DNA from: Schistosoma mansoni
Taxonomy: Eukaryota > Platyhelminthes > Trematoda > Strigeidida > Schistosomatidae
Assembly (NCBI RefSeq): GCF_000237925.1
Contig: NW_017386132.1
Coordinates: 62,001 to 126,000 of the forward strand
Length of the DNA stretch: 64,000 nt
Direction: 5' to 3'
Shown: one piece after another, positions 10,459 to 21,225 of the stretch
Layout: every line of letters starts with the position of its first letter
Numbering within the stretch: position 1 is the first letter of the stretch
Program-made: the position numbers and the translations under genes
The notes under the pieces: model-generated
Seen by the model: the letters and a program-made list of their open reading frames with translations, nothing else
Databases searched by the model: none
What the model was told of the DNA's origin: nothing

Positions 10459-10995
10459 ATGCCCCCAAATGTCCAGGTATGACCGAGAGTGGGGAGAGTC
10501 CACTCTCCCTATCCAAACGCTCTCACATGGTCACGCGTATATAGCCTCTGCCAGGGAAGTCCTACTCACTGCCTTCTCGGGGCAGATGTGTTGTTTACCA
10601 AATTGAGAGGACGAAAAGCAAATCTCTGGCGCTTTAACCGGGTTGGTGGACAAGGCGAGTCCACCTAGGGGAGTTGGAAAACCCTGATTCCAAACAAATG
10701 TTGAACATGGGCTCCAGGATCCTAAAGGAACAAATGGCGTATGAACCAATCGCTGGTCACCGGCTACCATGGGACTGCATCTCCTTACGATGCTCCACTG
10801 TCTTGTGGATCAGACCTTCGGGTCGAAGGCTCCGGGTGTGGCCTCCCAAGGAAACCACCTACTTCGGTCTGGGCACCCGGGCAGTATCATAGCCCTCACA
10901 CAATTAAATGAAATGACAACTGTTTGTGTGGCGCATATATATATATATATCTGGTGCCCCCTTGTAGCAATATTTATGTGTTCAAATAAAAATAA
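10459..10995 (+). repeat. 540-bp non-autonomous retroelement, copy 3 (full length)
   Basis: Runs from GCCCCCAAATGTCCAGG through CTTTAACCGGGTTGGTGGAC to the tail TAGCAATATTTATGTG. It is the same subtype as 12552-13090 (both carry ATATAT after GTGGCGC). Confidence 0.8.
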
Positions 10996-11389
10996 ATGAA
11001 ATAATAATAAAAATCTTACAGTGTGATAGACTTCTGTAAGGTTACATACCTGTATGCAGAATATTTTTTGAAATAGTTGTGTTATAAAACATGATTAGAA
11101 GATGACTGCTTAAAAAAACAAGATATTTGTTAACTTGTCACGATAAACTCGAACAACAGTTCTTTACACACTAATTGAATAACAACAGAATATTCATTTA
11201 AAAGTTTATTGATTCGATACACCTTGGATATCAAGTATAATTCCGTATGAGACAGCTGGTGACTATACAAGGTCAGACGAAAACGAAAATGAGGTTACTT
11301 TAAATCCGAAATTTGATAAATGAGAGTTAAAGGCTAAAACTTTTGAGTTATGGATCCATACCAACGTGTTAGATTTTTGGGGTTTTTAA

Positions 11390-11520
11390 AAAAATAGTGG
11401 GTTATTAGTGAGAGAACTTGACTTTTAACTAACAAGTTGAAGGTTCGGACCCTGCTACACATACTATGCTTTGGACCATCGTTAGCATTATTGAAAAAGT
11501 GTAACTCAAAGTCGAGTATA
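11390..11520 (+). repeat. tRNA-like SINE fragment
   Basis: A B-box-like AAGGTTCGGACCC near 11440 has an A-box-like stretch about 40 bases upstream. Only weak similarity to the hammerhead SINEs is seen. Confidence 0.3.
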
Positions 11521-11873
11521 TAAGCCCATAATGAATTTGCAAATGAAGTTTCTATAAAGTATGTATGGCTATAAATAATGAATTATCAGTGAACAGCAAA
11601 TGGTCTCCAAAATTATTTGAATTTCGGGGCGAAATCCTATACAAAACGGTTTTAAATGTAAAGTAGGGCAACTACAACGAAAACATATCTATTCCAGCTC
11701 CTAGTGTGTCTGTGAATGAATGACTGATCTATATTCTACATTTAATAATCTTAAAAGTAATTCAAAAAGAACTTATTTGAAAGGCAGATGTGGACAACCA
11801 CAATAAAATAGGGAAATAGTCTACGCTTCGTTTAGCCAGTTAGTTGTCTTAACCAACAAAATATTGAACTTAC

Positions 11874-12053
11874 CATGACAACGGAATTTATCAATAAATA
11901 ATCATCCCCGGGCGTCCATGGTGCGTTTCTTATTTCACGTTTAGCTTTATGATGACTGATTCGAGATGCTTTTCGTTTCATTGTTCTAGAGAAATCTCCG
12001 CTACGATATGGTCGTAAAGAATTGTTACCAAGTCGGCTTTCATGAGAAGGAAT
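11874..12053 (-). CDS. MCRS1: MCRS1-like protein, second recognised coding exon (MCRS_N domain start)
   Basis: Read on the minus strand, this 180-bp exon has an acceptor (AATTATTTTCAG before 12053) and a donor (GTAAGT from 11873 down). It encodes 60 codons in phase 0 at both ends: a basic stretch (MKRKASRISHHKAKRE) and then NAPWTPGDDYLLINSVVM. In vertebrate MCRS1 (microspherule protein 1) the N-terminal domain begins with the very similar RWKPADDLLLINAVLQTNDL. MCRS1 is a nuclear FHA-domain protein of the INO80 and NSL chromatin complexes. The rest of the domain (the ERWYALLYDP region) and the C-terminal FHA domain should lie at lower coordinates; I did not find them, and the gap at 9442-9641 or sequence before the window may hold them. 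The assignment rests on one short motif plus a basic lead-in, so it is moderate. Confidence 0.55.
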
Positions 12054-12094
12054 CTGAAAATTATTTGATAATGCAGTACAAGTTTAGAACCTAC

Positions 12095-12168
12095 TGAGGT
12101 TTCTGTAGCATTTGTTCCCGATTCCTTGGGACTATTAGCAGTAGTATCATGATTCATTCGAGTATAAA
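12095..12168 (-). CDS. MCRS1: MCRS1-like protein, upstream coding exon
   Basis: A 74-bp minus-strand exon has an acceptor (TTTTCTTTAG ending at 12169) and a donor (GTAGGT from 12094 down). It reads YTRMNHDTTANSPKE and on to TETS without a stop. Its end joins the next exon in phase 0 across an intron of only 41 bp (12054-12094). Very short introns at the 5' end of genes are characteristic of schistosomes. The ATG in RMNHD (codon 4) could be the translation start, or the frame could enter from a further 5' exon with one base of a codon. The exon is low-complexity and not diagnostic by itself; its value is the frame continuity with the MCRS1-like exon. Confidence 0.45.
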
Positions 12169-12551
12169 CTAAAGAAAATTCGAAAGAAAGGCATAATCAC
12201 TGAGTACATCTTAGTACACGAGATTTCACAATTAAGACAGATACCAGTGTATAGGCATAATAAAAATTTATTTGAAGTGATACTTTTCTGTTCAGTTTAT
12301 TTTCTCCGGAGGATAAAAAATAAAAGTTTGGGAAAAGCTTACACAAACAGACGCATGAAACAAAGTTCACAAGAAGATCAGGTCAGAATGATTACAATCT
12401 TTGTAGAGTTCATCTTGACAACACATTTAGAACGACTACTTCTTGAACCCAAGATATGAGCATAGTAAGAAAATGTATAACAAGGTCGTTAGAGACGTTC
12501 ATTTACAGATGTGAGGTTGTTTAGGAGTAAAATGTATACTAAGTAACTTGT

Positions 12552-13090
12552 GCCCCCAAATGTCTAGGTATGGCCGAGAGTGACCACCACGTCAAGGTAG
12601 CAGCAACGGTCGGGCATGGTCACGCGTATATAGCCTCTGCCAGGGAAGTCCTACTCACTGCCTTCTCGGGGCAGATGTGTTGTTTACCAAATTGAGAGGA
12701 CGAAAAGCAAATCTCCGGAGCCTTAACCGGGTTGGTGGACACGGAAAGTTCACTTAGGGGAGTTGGAAAACCCTGATTCCAAACAAATGTTGAACATGGG
12801 CTCCAGGATCCTAAAGGAACAAATGGCGTATGAACCAATCGCTGGTCACCGGCTACCATGGGACTGCATCTCCTTACGATGCTCCACTGCCTTGTGGATC
12901 AGACCTTCGGGTCGAAGGCTCCGGGTGTGGCCTCCTAAGGAAACCACCTACTTCGGTCTGGGCACCCGGGCAGTATCACAGCCCTCACACAATCAAATGA
13001 AATGACAACTGTTTGTGTGGCGCATATATATATATATATATCTGGTGCTCCCTTGTACCGATATTTATGTTCAAATAATTAAATACAAGT
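12552..13090 (+). repeat. 540-bp non-autonomous retroelement, copy 4, recombined
   Basis: Begins GCCCCCAAATGTCTAGG, but about 35 bp near 12580-12615 (ACCACCACGTCAAGGTAGC and AGCAACGGTCGGG) come from a different repeat also seen at 36960-37000. After that it follows copy 3 almost exactly. This looks like recombination between repeats. Confidence 0.75.
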
Positions 13091-14149
13091 AATTAAATGG
13101 AAGACACAGTTAGAAATGCATGTTGATTTTCTTTTAATGCAGTGAAGAATTAAGTAAACAAATTAGGGAGAAATGAGGCTATCTATATAGTAGGTAAAGG
13201 TTCAGAATTAGTACTTACCTACAGAAAAGCGTTTAACGACCAAACCAACTGTCTATTAAGTATCAAAAACCAATTGTGGAAGCTAATGGTTAAGAATGAT
13301 ATAGAAGGCAAGAAAGAAGAGCTGACGAGGTCACTGAAAGAAGTCAAACAATAAGGCTTAGTCTTAGGAAGCTTTTTCGGAACCACAACTTACAAGGACA
13401 ATTGCATCCAGGTTATATGTTCCGTTTATCCAACCCATCTTAGATACATCGAATTCACTAAGTTACAATAGTTTGTATGTTGAATGGTTGGACTAAATTT
13501 ATAGATGTGAAGTTGTTTAGGAAACGAGTCACAATTTTTTTCATCCTTAACACCTTTCTTGGTCATACACACCAGATATCAAACCCTGTACTGTCAAAGC
13601 GCTTTTACAGTACAAACTGGCGAGCTGTTTGTGAAATAACAGCTCCAGTCGTAATAACAAACATCACATGTAAAATGTTTTCATTTTGTGCAGAAAAATA
13701 GTATATTCACACATACGTATTACGTGCCCTTAGGTAATTCTCGTTCTGTAGTTAGAAGAAGCCAGTGATAGTGAACAAAACTGAGCGGATTATTCTTATC
13801 GCCGAGTTATATGTCCTGACTTGGAACCAGACTATCATTTCACAAATCAAACAATTGATATTGAACATTCTTGTGTGCGTGAATCAGAATGGATGATAAG
13901 GTCAGTGGAGTTAGTTATTAGTTGATTACTATCAAGCCTTATCAAGAAATCGAGAAATAAGCACACGGCTGTTAGTGAGATCTTGGAGTAGAAAGGCGAT
14001 AATTTTATTCACTCCTAGTTTGGAAGATTGAACGTATTTGCATAACATTTTAGAGAACAGTCAAACTGGCAACATCCATACTTCATTTACCCACTATCTC
14101 TTGGCAAAGTGAATGATGTAAGTTCTCCAAATATTAGTGGCATCTAAAA
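13091..14149. other. Mostly unassigned, with one Gypsy gag scrap
   Basis: At 13500-13592 the minus strand matches the gag region of the plus-strand Gypsy fossil at 14850-14905 (TTTGATATCTGGTGTGT, ACCAAGAAAGGTGTTAAGG). The rest matches nothing I recognise. Confidence 0.4.
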
Positions 14150-14600
14150 ATCTGTAAGCACTCTAAAGCGAAGGAGAGCAGCAACATCCAATCGACTAAC
14201 CTAAACGATTTTCAAAGAAGGCATTCTAGTTTTAACACAAAGACTAACTCAAATCTTAGCGGAGATCTGGGACCTGGACATGATAACATTTGATTGGTCT
14301 CGAACGATGGTCTTCCCAGTTGGTAAGAACAAATAAACTCCCTTTTAACAATCGGAGAAGAGTCAGTTTAGCTAATGGAGTGTCTAAAATATTCGCCTCA
14401 ATAATACTTCAATGACTAACTGAAGCCCGTGAGGAGCACACTCGAGATCAACATGCTTGTTTCAGATCTAGACGTGGACATAGTTTTCGACGGCCAACAG
14501 TAGTTATATTCCCTGACATTGACGAACTGTCATCGGAACCTTTTACTTCGAGAGGTATTTTTCAGGATTGTCCGCTGTTCTTCCTTTTCCTATAACTCTG
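14150..14600 (+). mobile_element. Old LINE-B-like RT fragment
   Basis: Translation in shifting frames shows LAEIWDLDMI, GVSKIFAS-like and REEHTRDQHACFRS-like blocks, the region just before RT motif A (compare LTREEQAGF near 62245). Heavily decayed. Confidence 0.45.
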
Positions 14601-14601
14601 C

Positions 14602-16640
14602 GTGGTATTTGTACGAACTAGTGATTCGTCTGTCATTGATCGCCCACTAGTTACGAATTTCAAGTGCAACACGTTTAATTGCGCTCATTTAGTTCTATCT
14701 GGCCCAAATTGCGTTATTTTAGGAATTTATAGTTAGTAAAATAATATGAATACTTCTAATTGTCATACTGGAGTCGCGATGGGACGCGTATAGAAGATTT
14801 GGTTAAATATTCGAATTTCGAAGACTTCCAGGAGTACATGGAAAGGGTTTGATATCTGGTGTGTGTGACCAAGAAAGGTGTTAAGGATGTAAAAATTGTG
14901 ACTCATTTCCTCACGTTCATCGGAAAGGATTCTTACAGATTTCTAAAGATTTCGGCACTTCCAGACAAGTCTATTTCGCTTCCCTATCAGTCTTCAGTAA
15001 TAAGGATAGTAGGTTGATGAACCTATGTTAATCCTGACAGATTTCCTTCCAGTGAAGGTCCAGCTTCTTTTTGAAAATGTTCACTGATGGTGCTGATACC
15101 ACTTGTTCTGGTAAAGCGTTCCAGTCATTGACCACTTGATGAGAAAAACGGGATCCCACCTTTAGTTTATTAGATAGCGGTTTTAGAACCTTCTTGCTAT
15201 GACCTCGGAGATTATTAGTGCTGGAGGGAGCAAAAAGATAAGACATATTAACACCCAGATCATAATTAAAGATACGAAATGCCAGTATAAGGTCACCTCG
15301 CGTTCTACGATAAGGGGAAAAAGTTTAGACGTTTTAAACGCTCATCGTAAGGGAGTTTAGAAAGACCCTTTACTAATTTTGTCCCTACACGCTGGACACG
15401 CTCAAGCGATTTAGTATCCTTTATCAGACAAGGGCTAGCTGCTTGGATACAGTATTCTAAGTGTGGCCTTACATAGGTGGGATATAAAATTCGAAACATA
15501 TCCTCGTCGAAGCATTTAAATGCTCTGCGAAGCGACCATAGCGCGCGATAGCCTTTGGAAGCAACCGCATTGCAGTGCGTAGTAGTTTTTAAGTCGTGAC
15601 ATAATTACTCCTAAGTCTATGTGCTCTTGAACGCGTGGCAGAGATGTACCACTAATGGTATAGTGGTAACTAATATCGTGCCCGATGTGCATGAACACGC
15701 TCTTCCTGGAATTAACTTCCAGGCCCCAATCATGAGCCCACCTAACTAATTCGTCTAAATCTGCTTGCAGATAACAACGATCAGTCTCATTTATTATTGT
15801 TCTCCAAATTTTAACATCATCCGCAAACAATAACGTCGACGACTTAAGTAATAAAGGTAGTTCATTAATATACAGAAGGAAAAGTCAAGGGCCCAAGATG
15901 GTGCCTTGGGGTACACCACTTTTGACCGGTTTCCATTCGGATAGCGTTCCATTGACCCTTACTCTCTGTCTGCGGTCACATAAGAAGCTTCCTATCCATT
16001 CCTGTATAGCACCTGTTATTCCAAAGCTCGAGAGCTTTTGCATGAGACCTAAGTGTGAAACCTTATCAAACGCTTTGCTGAAATCTATGAATATCACGTC
16101 GACAGACAGGCCGTTGTCTAGGGCAGCTGTCCAATCCTCTCTCGCAATGAGTACGTTAGTCAAGCAACTCTCAAAGAACTACTATTAAATCATGCGAAAC
16201 CTACTTAGTTAGAATGCCATGAAGGAGAGAATTTTCATAAAACGATTCACCAGGACATCAAGAATTCCACTATATTACTGAATTATTCAAATCTAATGCC
16301 AACTGAAGGTCATACAGATGAAAATTCATTGAAGAGTTGCAAAGCATGTTAAAAGGGCGAACATAGGCTTCCAAAGTGCCTATCCCGTGGTTAATTGCAC
16401 TCACGTAGTTCATATATATTTCTCCACGTCATATGCTTAAACGGTAGTGAAATGGGAGATATAAAGGCAACCTGTAGAGCTGCTGGCTGTTGTGCCACAA
16501 ATTTGTGATAAACTCTGAAACTCAGATTTTATTAGGTCAAAGTTTCTAGTGATCATTTATCTTTTTCCACTGTTTCGAAAGGCAGAGTTCATATCCAGAA
16601 TCGATTACATACCTATCTTGATTGATTCCTACTCATCACG
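14602..16640 (+). mobile_element. Ty3/Gypsy fossil 1 (LTR end, gag and zinc-knuckle region), interrupted
   Basis: 14602-14995 carries part of an LTR, a primer-binding-like site and the start of gag. 16185-16640 carries later gag and zinc-knuckle-region sequence. Both match the better preserved relative at 21226-25470. A CR1-like LINE (15008-16163, opposite strand) lies between the two parts. The element is old, with many breaks, and pol is missing. Confidence 0.6.
15008..16163 (-). mobile_element. CR1-like LINE, 3' half of ORF2 (reverse transcriptase)
   Basis: Minus-strand frames read in order. 16163-15885 has VDVIFIDFSKAFDKVSH and SGVPQGTILGP. 15830-15516 has LFADDVKIWR (the F/YADD catalytic motif D-D) and LGLEVNSRKS-like sequence. 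15499-15305 has YPTYVRPHLEYCIQAASP. 15246-15028 has SRFSHQVVNDWNALPEQVVS, ending at a stop in 15028-15030. These are CR1/Jockey-type RT hallmarks. The frames are separated by a few stops and shifts, and the element is 5'-truncated just upstream of RT motif A, as usual for LINE insertions. It lies inside Gypsy fossil 1. It is related in clade, but not provably in family, to the ORF1-bearing LINE at 25530-28640. Confidence 0.85.
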
Positions 16641-17060
16641 TTCTCGTGACGTGAGGTTTCTACGAAATTGATAGGACGAAAAGCGAATGTTCAGTGCTTA
16701 AATAGAGCCAGTGGACAGGATGAGTCCTCCTAGTGGAGCCGTAAAAACCTGATTCCGAACCAATGGTGTACATGGGCTTCTGGATGCTAAGGAATCAAAT
16801 GGAGTATGAACCTATTATTGGTCACCGACTACCATGAGACTGAGTCTCATAACGTTGCTTCATTGCCTTGTGGATTAGACCTGTATGTCTAAGGCTCCGG
16901 ATGTAATTCTCTAAGAGAACTAACTGCTTCGATTTGGGCACGCAGGCAGATTCACAGCACCCACACGAACCAAAGATAACTAGTAGTGGATTCCTTGATA
17001 GTGCATGACGTATATGTATTTGCTGCCCTCTTGTATCGATGATTATGTGTTTAAAATAAT
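16641..17060 (+). repeat. 540-bp non-autonomous retroelement, copy 5, diverged
   Basis: Keeps the order of blocks (GGACGAAAAGCGAATGT, AACCAATGGTGTACATGGG, CTTGTGGATTAGACCT, and the tail GATTATGTGTTTAAAATAA) with many substitutions. Its 5' ~100 bp are missing and it abuts Gypsy sequence. Confidence 0.7.
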
Positions 17061-17299
17061 AAAACAATGCAGTGTAGAGTCATATCTCATTTTACAATTA
17101 AATGAAACTTTGTTAGACTTTAATAACTCTGCAACTGAACTCCATCCAAAACAAATTTGCGCTTCACGTGATATATGTGGAGAACTCTAGATGTTCCCGT
17201 ATTCAAGAAAGTAATCGGATCAACACAATGAATATGTGTGTCAAATTGAAGTCAGGATCACTGTGAGTAAAACCTTTCTAATAAAATCAACTTCTTATC

Positions 17300-18110
17300 A
17301 GATATATCGTTTTGCTAGATATGGGTTATACCAATGAACGACATAGTTTTTTGAGGGCAATTCTTGTAAAAGTGAAAAGATGTGTTTAATAATTGAGATC
17401 ATGGTCGGGAATTTGATGCAAATTTGATAGATGCTGATTTTTCTGGTGATTCTTTGTTCTCCTATGGCATTGGTAATAAATTTGAGGAAAATACTATAGA
17501 AGTATCAAGTACTGATGATGTTGTATCAAATGTTACCTGTCTCCATGATTCTTGTCTGTTGGAAAACTTGGTCAGTTCTGAGTGAATTAAAGAGTAATTA
17601 TGGTTTTGATGACCTCGTATCAGATGGTGTTTATCTTCACCATGAAGACCCTTCTATTTGATCTTCTTATCAACGTGAGAAAATTTTTTACTTAGAGTCA
17701 CGTTATTTATAATAACAATGTTATTGCGTTGTTCCATTGTACTATTTAAAATTGATTTGGCTATTTATTCTCCGAAGAAGTGGCTATTAATGAGTCACGA
17801 AACGCCAGAAAATCCAATTTTTCTACTTATTGGGACAACACGAATATAATAATTTATTTACAGTAAGTTTATTATATTTTCAAGTTCTGTCTGTTCTAAA
17901 TTTCGCTGTTTAGGAATACTACAAATCATCATAATCTGTCATAGACATGTTTTCAGAGGTAACAACTTCATCTTTCAGTGGTGAATCTTCAACTGTTGAC
18001 ATATAACACGAGAATGATATAGTTACATTCGATAAAGCTGCTGACGAAATGCAGTCTTTCTACCACTTTAAGCAATAATGCGAGCATATTTCAGATTCAT
18101 AACACTGCCT
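17300..18110 (+). other. Decayed retroelement-like DNA with a hammerhead-like segment
   Basis: Short open stretches (for example around LIDADFSGDSLFSYG at about 17430) look formerly coding and are probably of retroelement origin; I cannot name the family. At 17690-17880 lies a segment with a hammerhead-like core described separately. Confidence 0.3.
17772..17803 (+). ncRNA. Hammerhead-like motif, Penelope type, one core change
   Basis: CCGAAGA (17772-17778) is followed by a stem II of 6 pairs (GTGGCT 17780-17785 with AGTCAC 17793-17798) and GAAAC (17799-17803). The first core would be CTGAAGA in an active ribozyme, so one invariant base is changed. The layout matches the motif next to the Penelope-like element at 43577-43616. 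Confidence 0.4.
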
Positions 18111-18269
18111 ACGAATGCCAGTGTATTTGCCTGAATTATTTACAGGGAGTTAAATGGCCAAACATGTTGGCGGTTTCGTTTATCTGTGGAGTTTTGCCAG
18201 TCTGATGTCTAACTACATCTTGTGGACTCAGAAGGCTTCGTTAGCGTTTATAAACTTGTGTAAATTGAA

Positions 18270-18640
18270 GGATAGGGAAAATATCTGTGTGTCGGACGAA
18301 GGATGCGTTTACAGCGCATCATTCCGCTGCATTCTACTGTACAAATGTGAAACATAATCAGTGACAACAGAGGTTATTCTCAGGTTACTAATATTCGATG
18401 AAAGGTGTCTAGGAAGCCTTACGTGTGTATTTTGAAACTGGTGTAAGCAACGCCCGGATTAAAAATACAGTAATAGTCAAAAATAGGAAATCGATTGTTC
18501 GTGAAGTAAATCGTCAGCAACTGAGGTGGTTGAGACATGTTCTCCGTATGCCCAATCACCCCTTGCCTTGAAGCGCTGAGTCCTTAGTTGCAGGAGTGGG
18601 TTAGAAGAAATCTGAGGGTGAAAAAACTAGAACAGAACAT
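18270..18640 (+). mobile_element. LINE-B-like RT C-terminal fragment
   Basis: Translation shows VYSASFRCILLYKCET (compare IYNASVRAVLLYACETW in the LINE-B at 63000) and later LRWLRHVLRMPNHPL, the typical C-terminal LRWLGH block. There are several stops; the RT core is absent. Confidence 0.65.
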
Positions 18641-18655
18641 CAATCCACGAAGTTA

Positions 18656-19860
18656 TTGGAGGGCCCGAACATCAAACTCAGAATGGACAACACCAGATAT
18701 GAAGATATCATTGGACGACGGAAACTGGCAAAGAAAAATTACAACTTAGATAGAATTACAAATCTATGTGCATGCGACAAGGTGTTTATAGGCGGCACAA
18801 TATTCCCACACAACCGCAAACACAAAGATACATGGATTTCTCCAGAGCTGACATAGTTTAAGATCACCACCTGGTTGTGACCAAGATGAAACTGAAGCTA
18901 AAGAAACACTGGACAACTGGAGAAACAGCATTACAATAGTCTTCCTTCGAGATACTAACAAACTCAACCAATTCAAGATAACCCTCAATAACAGGTTCCA
19001 AGCCCTACAGGATCTACTGAAAGCAGAAACTGAGATGGATAAAAACTGGAAAGATATCAAATAAACATTAACTTCAGCTTGTCAGGAGGTTTCGGGTCGC
19101 TGAATACACAGAAGCAAACAAGCAAGTTACGACGATCATTAGGGCTGGCGAACAGAAATACGTGAAAGATCTAGCGATGTTACAGGAAAAAGCTGCGAGA
19201 GAAGGAAATATGAGACAAGTATATGACATAACGAAGAAACTGGCAGGGAGATATAGTAAACCGGAGAGATCAGTCAAAGACAGAGAAGACAAGCCAATCA
19301 CAGAGGTTCAAGAACAGAGGAAAAGGTGAGTAGAATATATCGAGGGACTTCTGAATAGACCAGCCTCATTGAATCCACCGGACATCGAAGCAGTACACAC
19401 AAACCTTCCTATAGATGCCACTCCACCAACGATCGAAGAAATCAAGATGGCCATCGGACAAATCAAGAATGGGAAAGCAGCAGGGCCTGACAATATACCA
19501 GCTGAAGCACTGGATTCAGACATAGAAGTAACTGCAAGCATGCTTCACCTTCTGTTCAGGAAGATTTAGGAGGAAGAACAAGTTTCGACAAAATGAAAAG
19601 GAGAATACTCCACCAAGATACCAAAGAAAGGAGATCTGAGCAAACGTATGAACTACAGAGGCATCACATTATTGTCAGTACCAGAAAACGTTTTCAACAG
19701 AGCGTTGCTGAACCGAATGAAAGACACAGTAAACGCCTAACTTCGAGATCAACAAGCGGCATTCCGTAAGGATCGGTCATGCACAGACCAAATCGCGACA
19801 CCATGGAGTTGAGTGGAACTCGTCACTACATATCAACGTCATTGACAACCATCATCGAAA
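18656..19860 (+). mobile_element. LINE-A (RTE-like), endonuclease-to-RT-start fragment
   Basis: Frames in order match LINE-A at 51375-52397. The endonuclease remnant shows GGTIFPHNRKHK and TWISPE. The linker shows KKLAGRYSKPERSVKDRE and ITEVQEQRKR. The pre-RT part includes IEEIKMAIGQIKNGKAAGPDN, and the RT start includes KIPKKGDLSKRMNYRGITLL and QAAFRKDRSCTDQIAT. There are multiple stops and shifts, and it ends near 19860 before the catalytic motifs. Confidence 0.8.
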
Positions 19861-19869
19861 AAGTGTAAG

Positions 19870-21215
19870 TATTTATAAACAGTTGTTTACGCAGTCTTGA
19901 ACCAATATGGTGTTCTGCTTCTCAGGCACATCTTATTGGTCCATGGTATGTTTCTTGAGTTTGTAGACACAATTGTCCATAAGAACCTAATATATTTGTG
20001 ATATCTTTTCAAATGAGACAACAAATACTATACCTCCCTAGTTTAGTACACTCGATTGTATTATGATTCAGTTCAGTCAACATGATAGTGGTACATGAAT
20101 GAAATAATGAAACACATATGTTCAATAATTAGAGTCGCTTAAATTTTCATTTCCATTGACGCGCTTAAGCGTCAGAAATATAAAGTGATCAATGTGAGAT
20201 TCTGCACACACTTTCGTGCACCTAGCTTCCGGAAGCTGAAGTTTAGAGCCTAGAACCTGTGCAGTACACGAATGATCTGAGGGGATATGTAAAAATGATG
20301 TAACATATTCTTCATACAACCCGTTACCATAACCTGACCCAAATTTAATTCATTCAAAAATCACACGTAGGACCGTAGTGACGGTACGTAGCCAGTACGT
20401 CTGGCATTCGGCATGCAACATTTAGAGAGGGTCAAAATTAGTGAACGGAGGAACACAGAGTAGTGGAAATAGTGTAGCTCGATCATAGTGGTCGACTGAC
20501 ACGAATGCGTACTTTGTTTCGTGTTTCTGAAGTTGTCTTGTCGATGGAGGTCAACCCTCACAACATCTGATGTGGGAAGAGAAATCGTTCCTCGGGCTGT
20601 ACCGGCTCCAATGAGCCTCACGTTACCTCAGTTTCCGGAATAACGACATCCAAACGCGGAAAATTGTTGGTCGTGAAGTGTAAGAAACGAGGCTTCCTGG
20701 ATACGCTTAATACTTACAAAATGCCAAGCCAAAAGCTGAGTGAAAACATGAATATCTGGAGTCAAATTTATAAGCCAAGAAGTGTACGGTTTGAGCAAAC
20801 CGAATACACCCAAATTACAGTGAAATTATCAGTTTTCAATATGACAGTTACTACTCAGTCAATTACATTTTGTCTTTCTTTCAACACTAACTGCCACCGA
20901 AAATCCGTTTTCATGGCCCTACCCCTCAAAAATGTAGATTTGCAAAGATTTTTGAACCGGCAGGTCCTCTGGTTTTCAGGCGTTTATCAATTTCTTGACC
21001 CTTTTTGCTATCAGCCATCAATATGTCTTTCGAAGCATGAATTCATTTTCTATGTTTTTTGTTTTTTCTGTACGGTTACCTTACTTTCCTTCGTAAATTA
21101 GAGTCCCACCTTCTGTAATATATTTCAGTTTTCCTCCAAATCCTATTTTCGAATAGATAGTCCGTAAGCCTTAATTAAGGTGACCCCACTGACACCCTAT
21201 GTTTTTAATTTGATT
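19870..21215. other. No recognised gene or repeat
   Basis: About 1.3 kb that I cannot assign. A 145-codon forward frame at 20664-21101 starts KKRGFLDTLN and ends in a hydrophobic stretch, but no splice context or family motif supports it. Confidence 0.4.
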
Positions 21216-21225
21216 AGCGAATTCG

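Noticed and set aside
11340-11400. Minus-strand TRWYGS peptide resembling the RWYALLYD region of MCRS1
   Set aside because: Only three residues match, there is no acceptor, a stop follows soon, and it overlaps repeat-like DNA.
12247-12459. 70-codon forward frame opposite the MCRS1-like exons
   Set aside because: It lies beside (5' of) the minus-strand exons, is compositionally ordinary and lacks any motif.
20664-21101. 145-codon forward frame
   Set aside because: No recognisable domain, low-complexity C-terminus, no splice or expression context.
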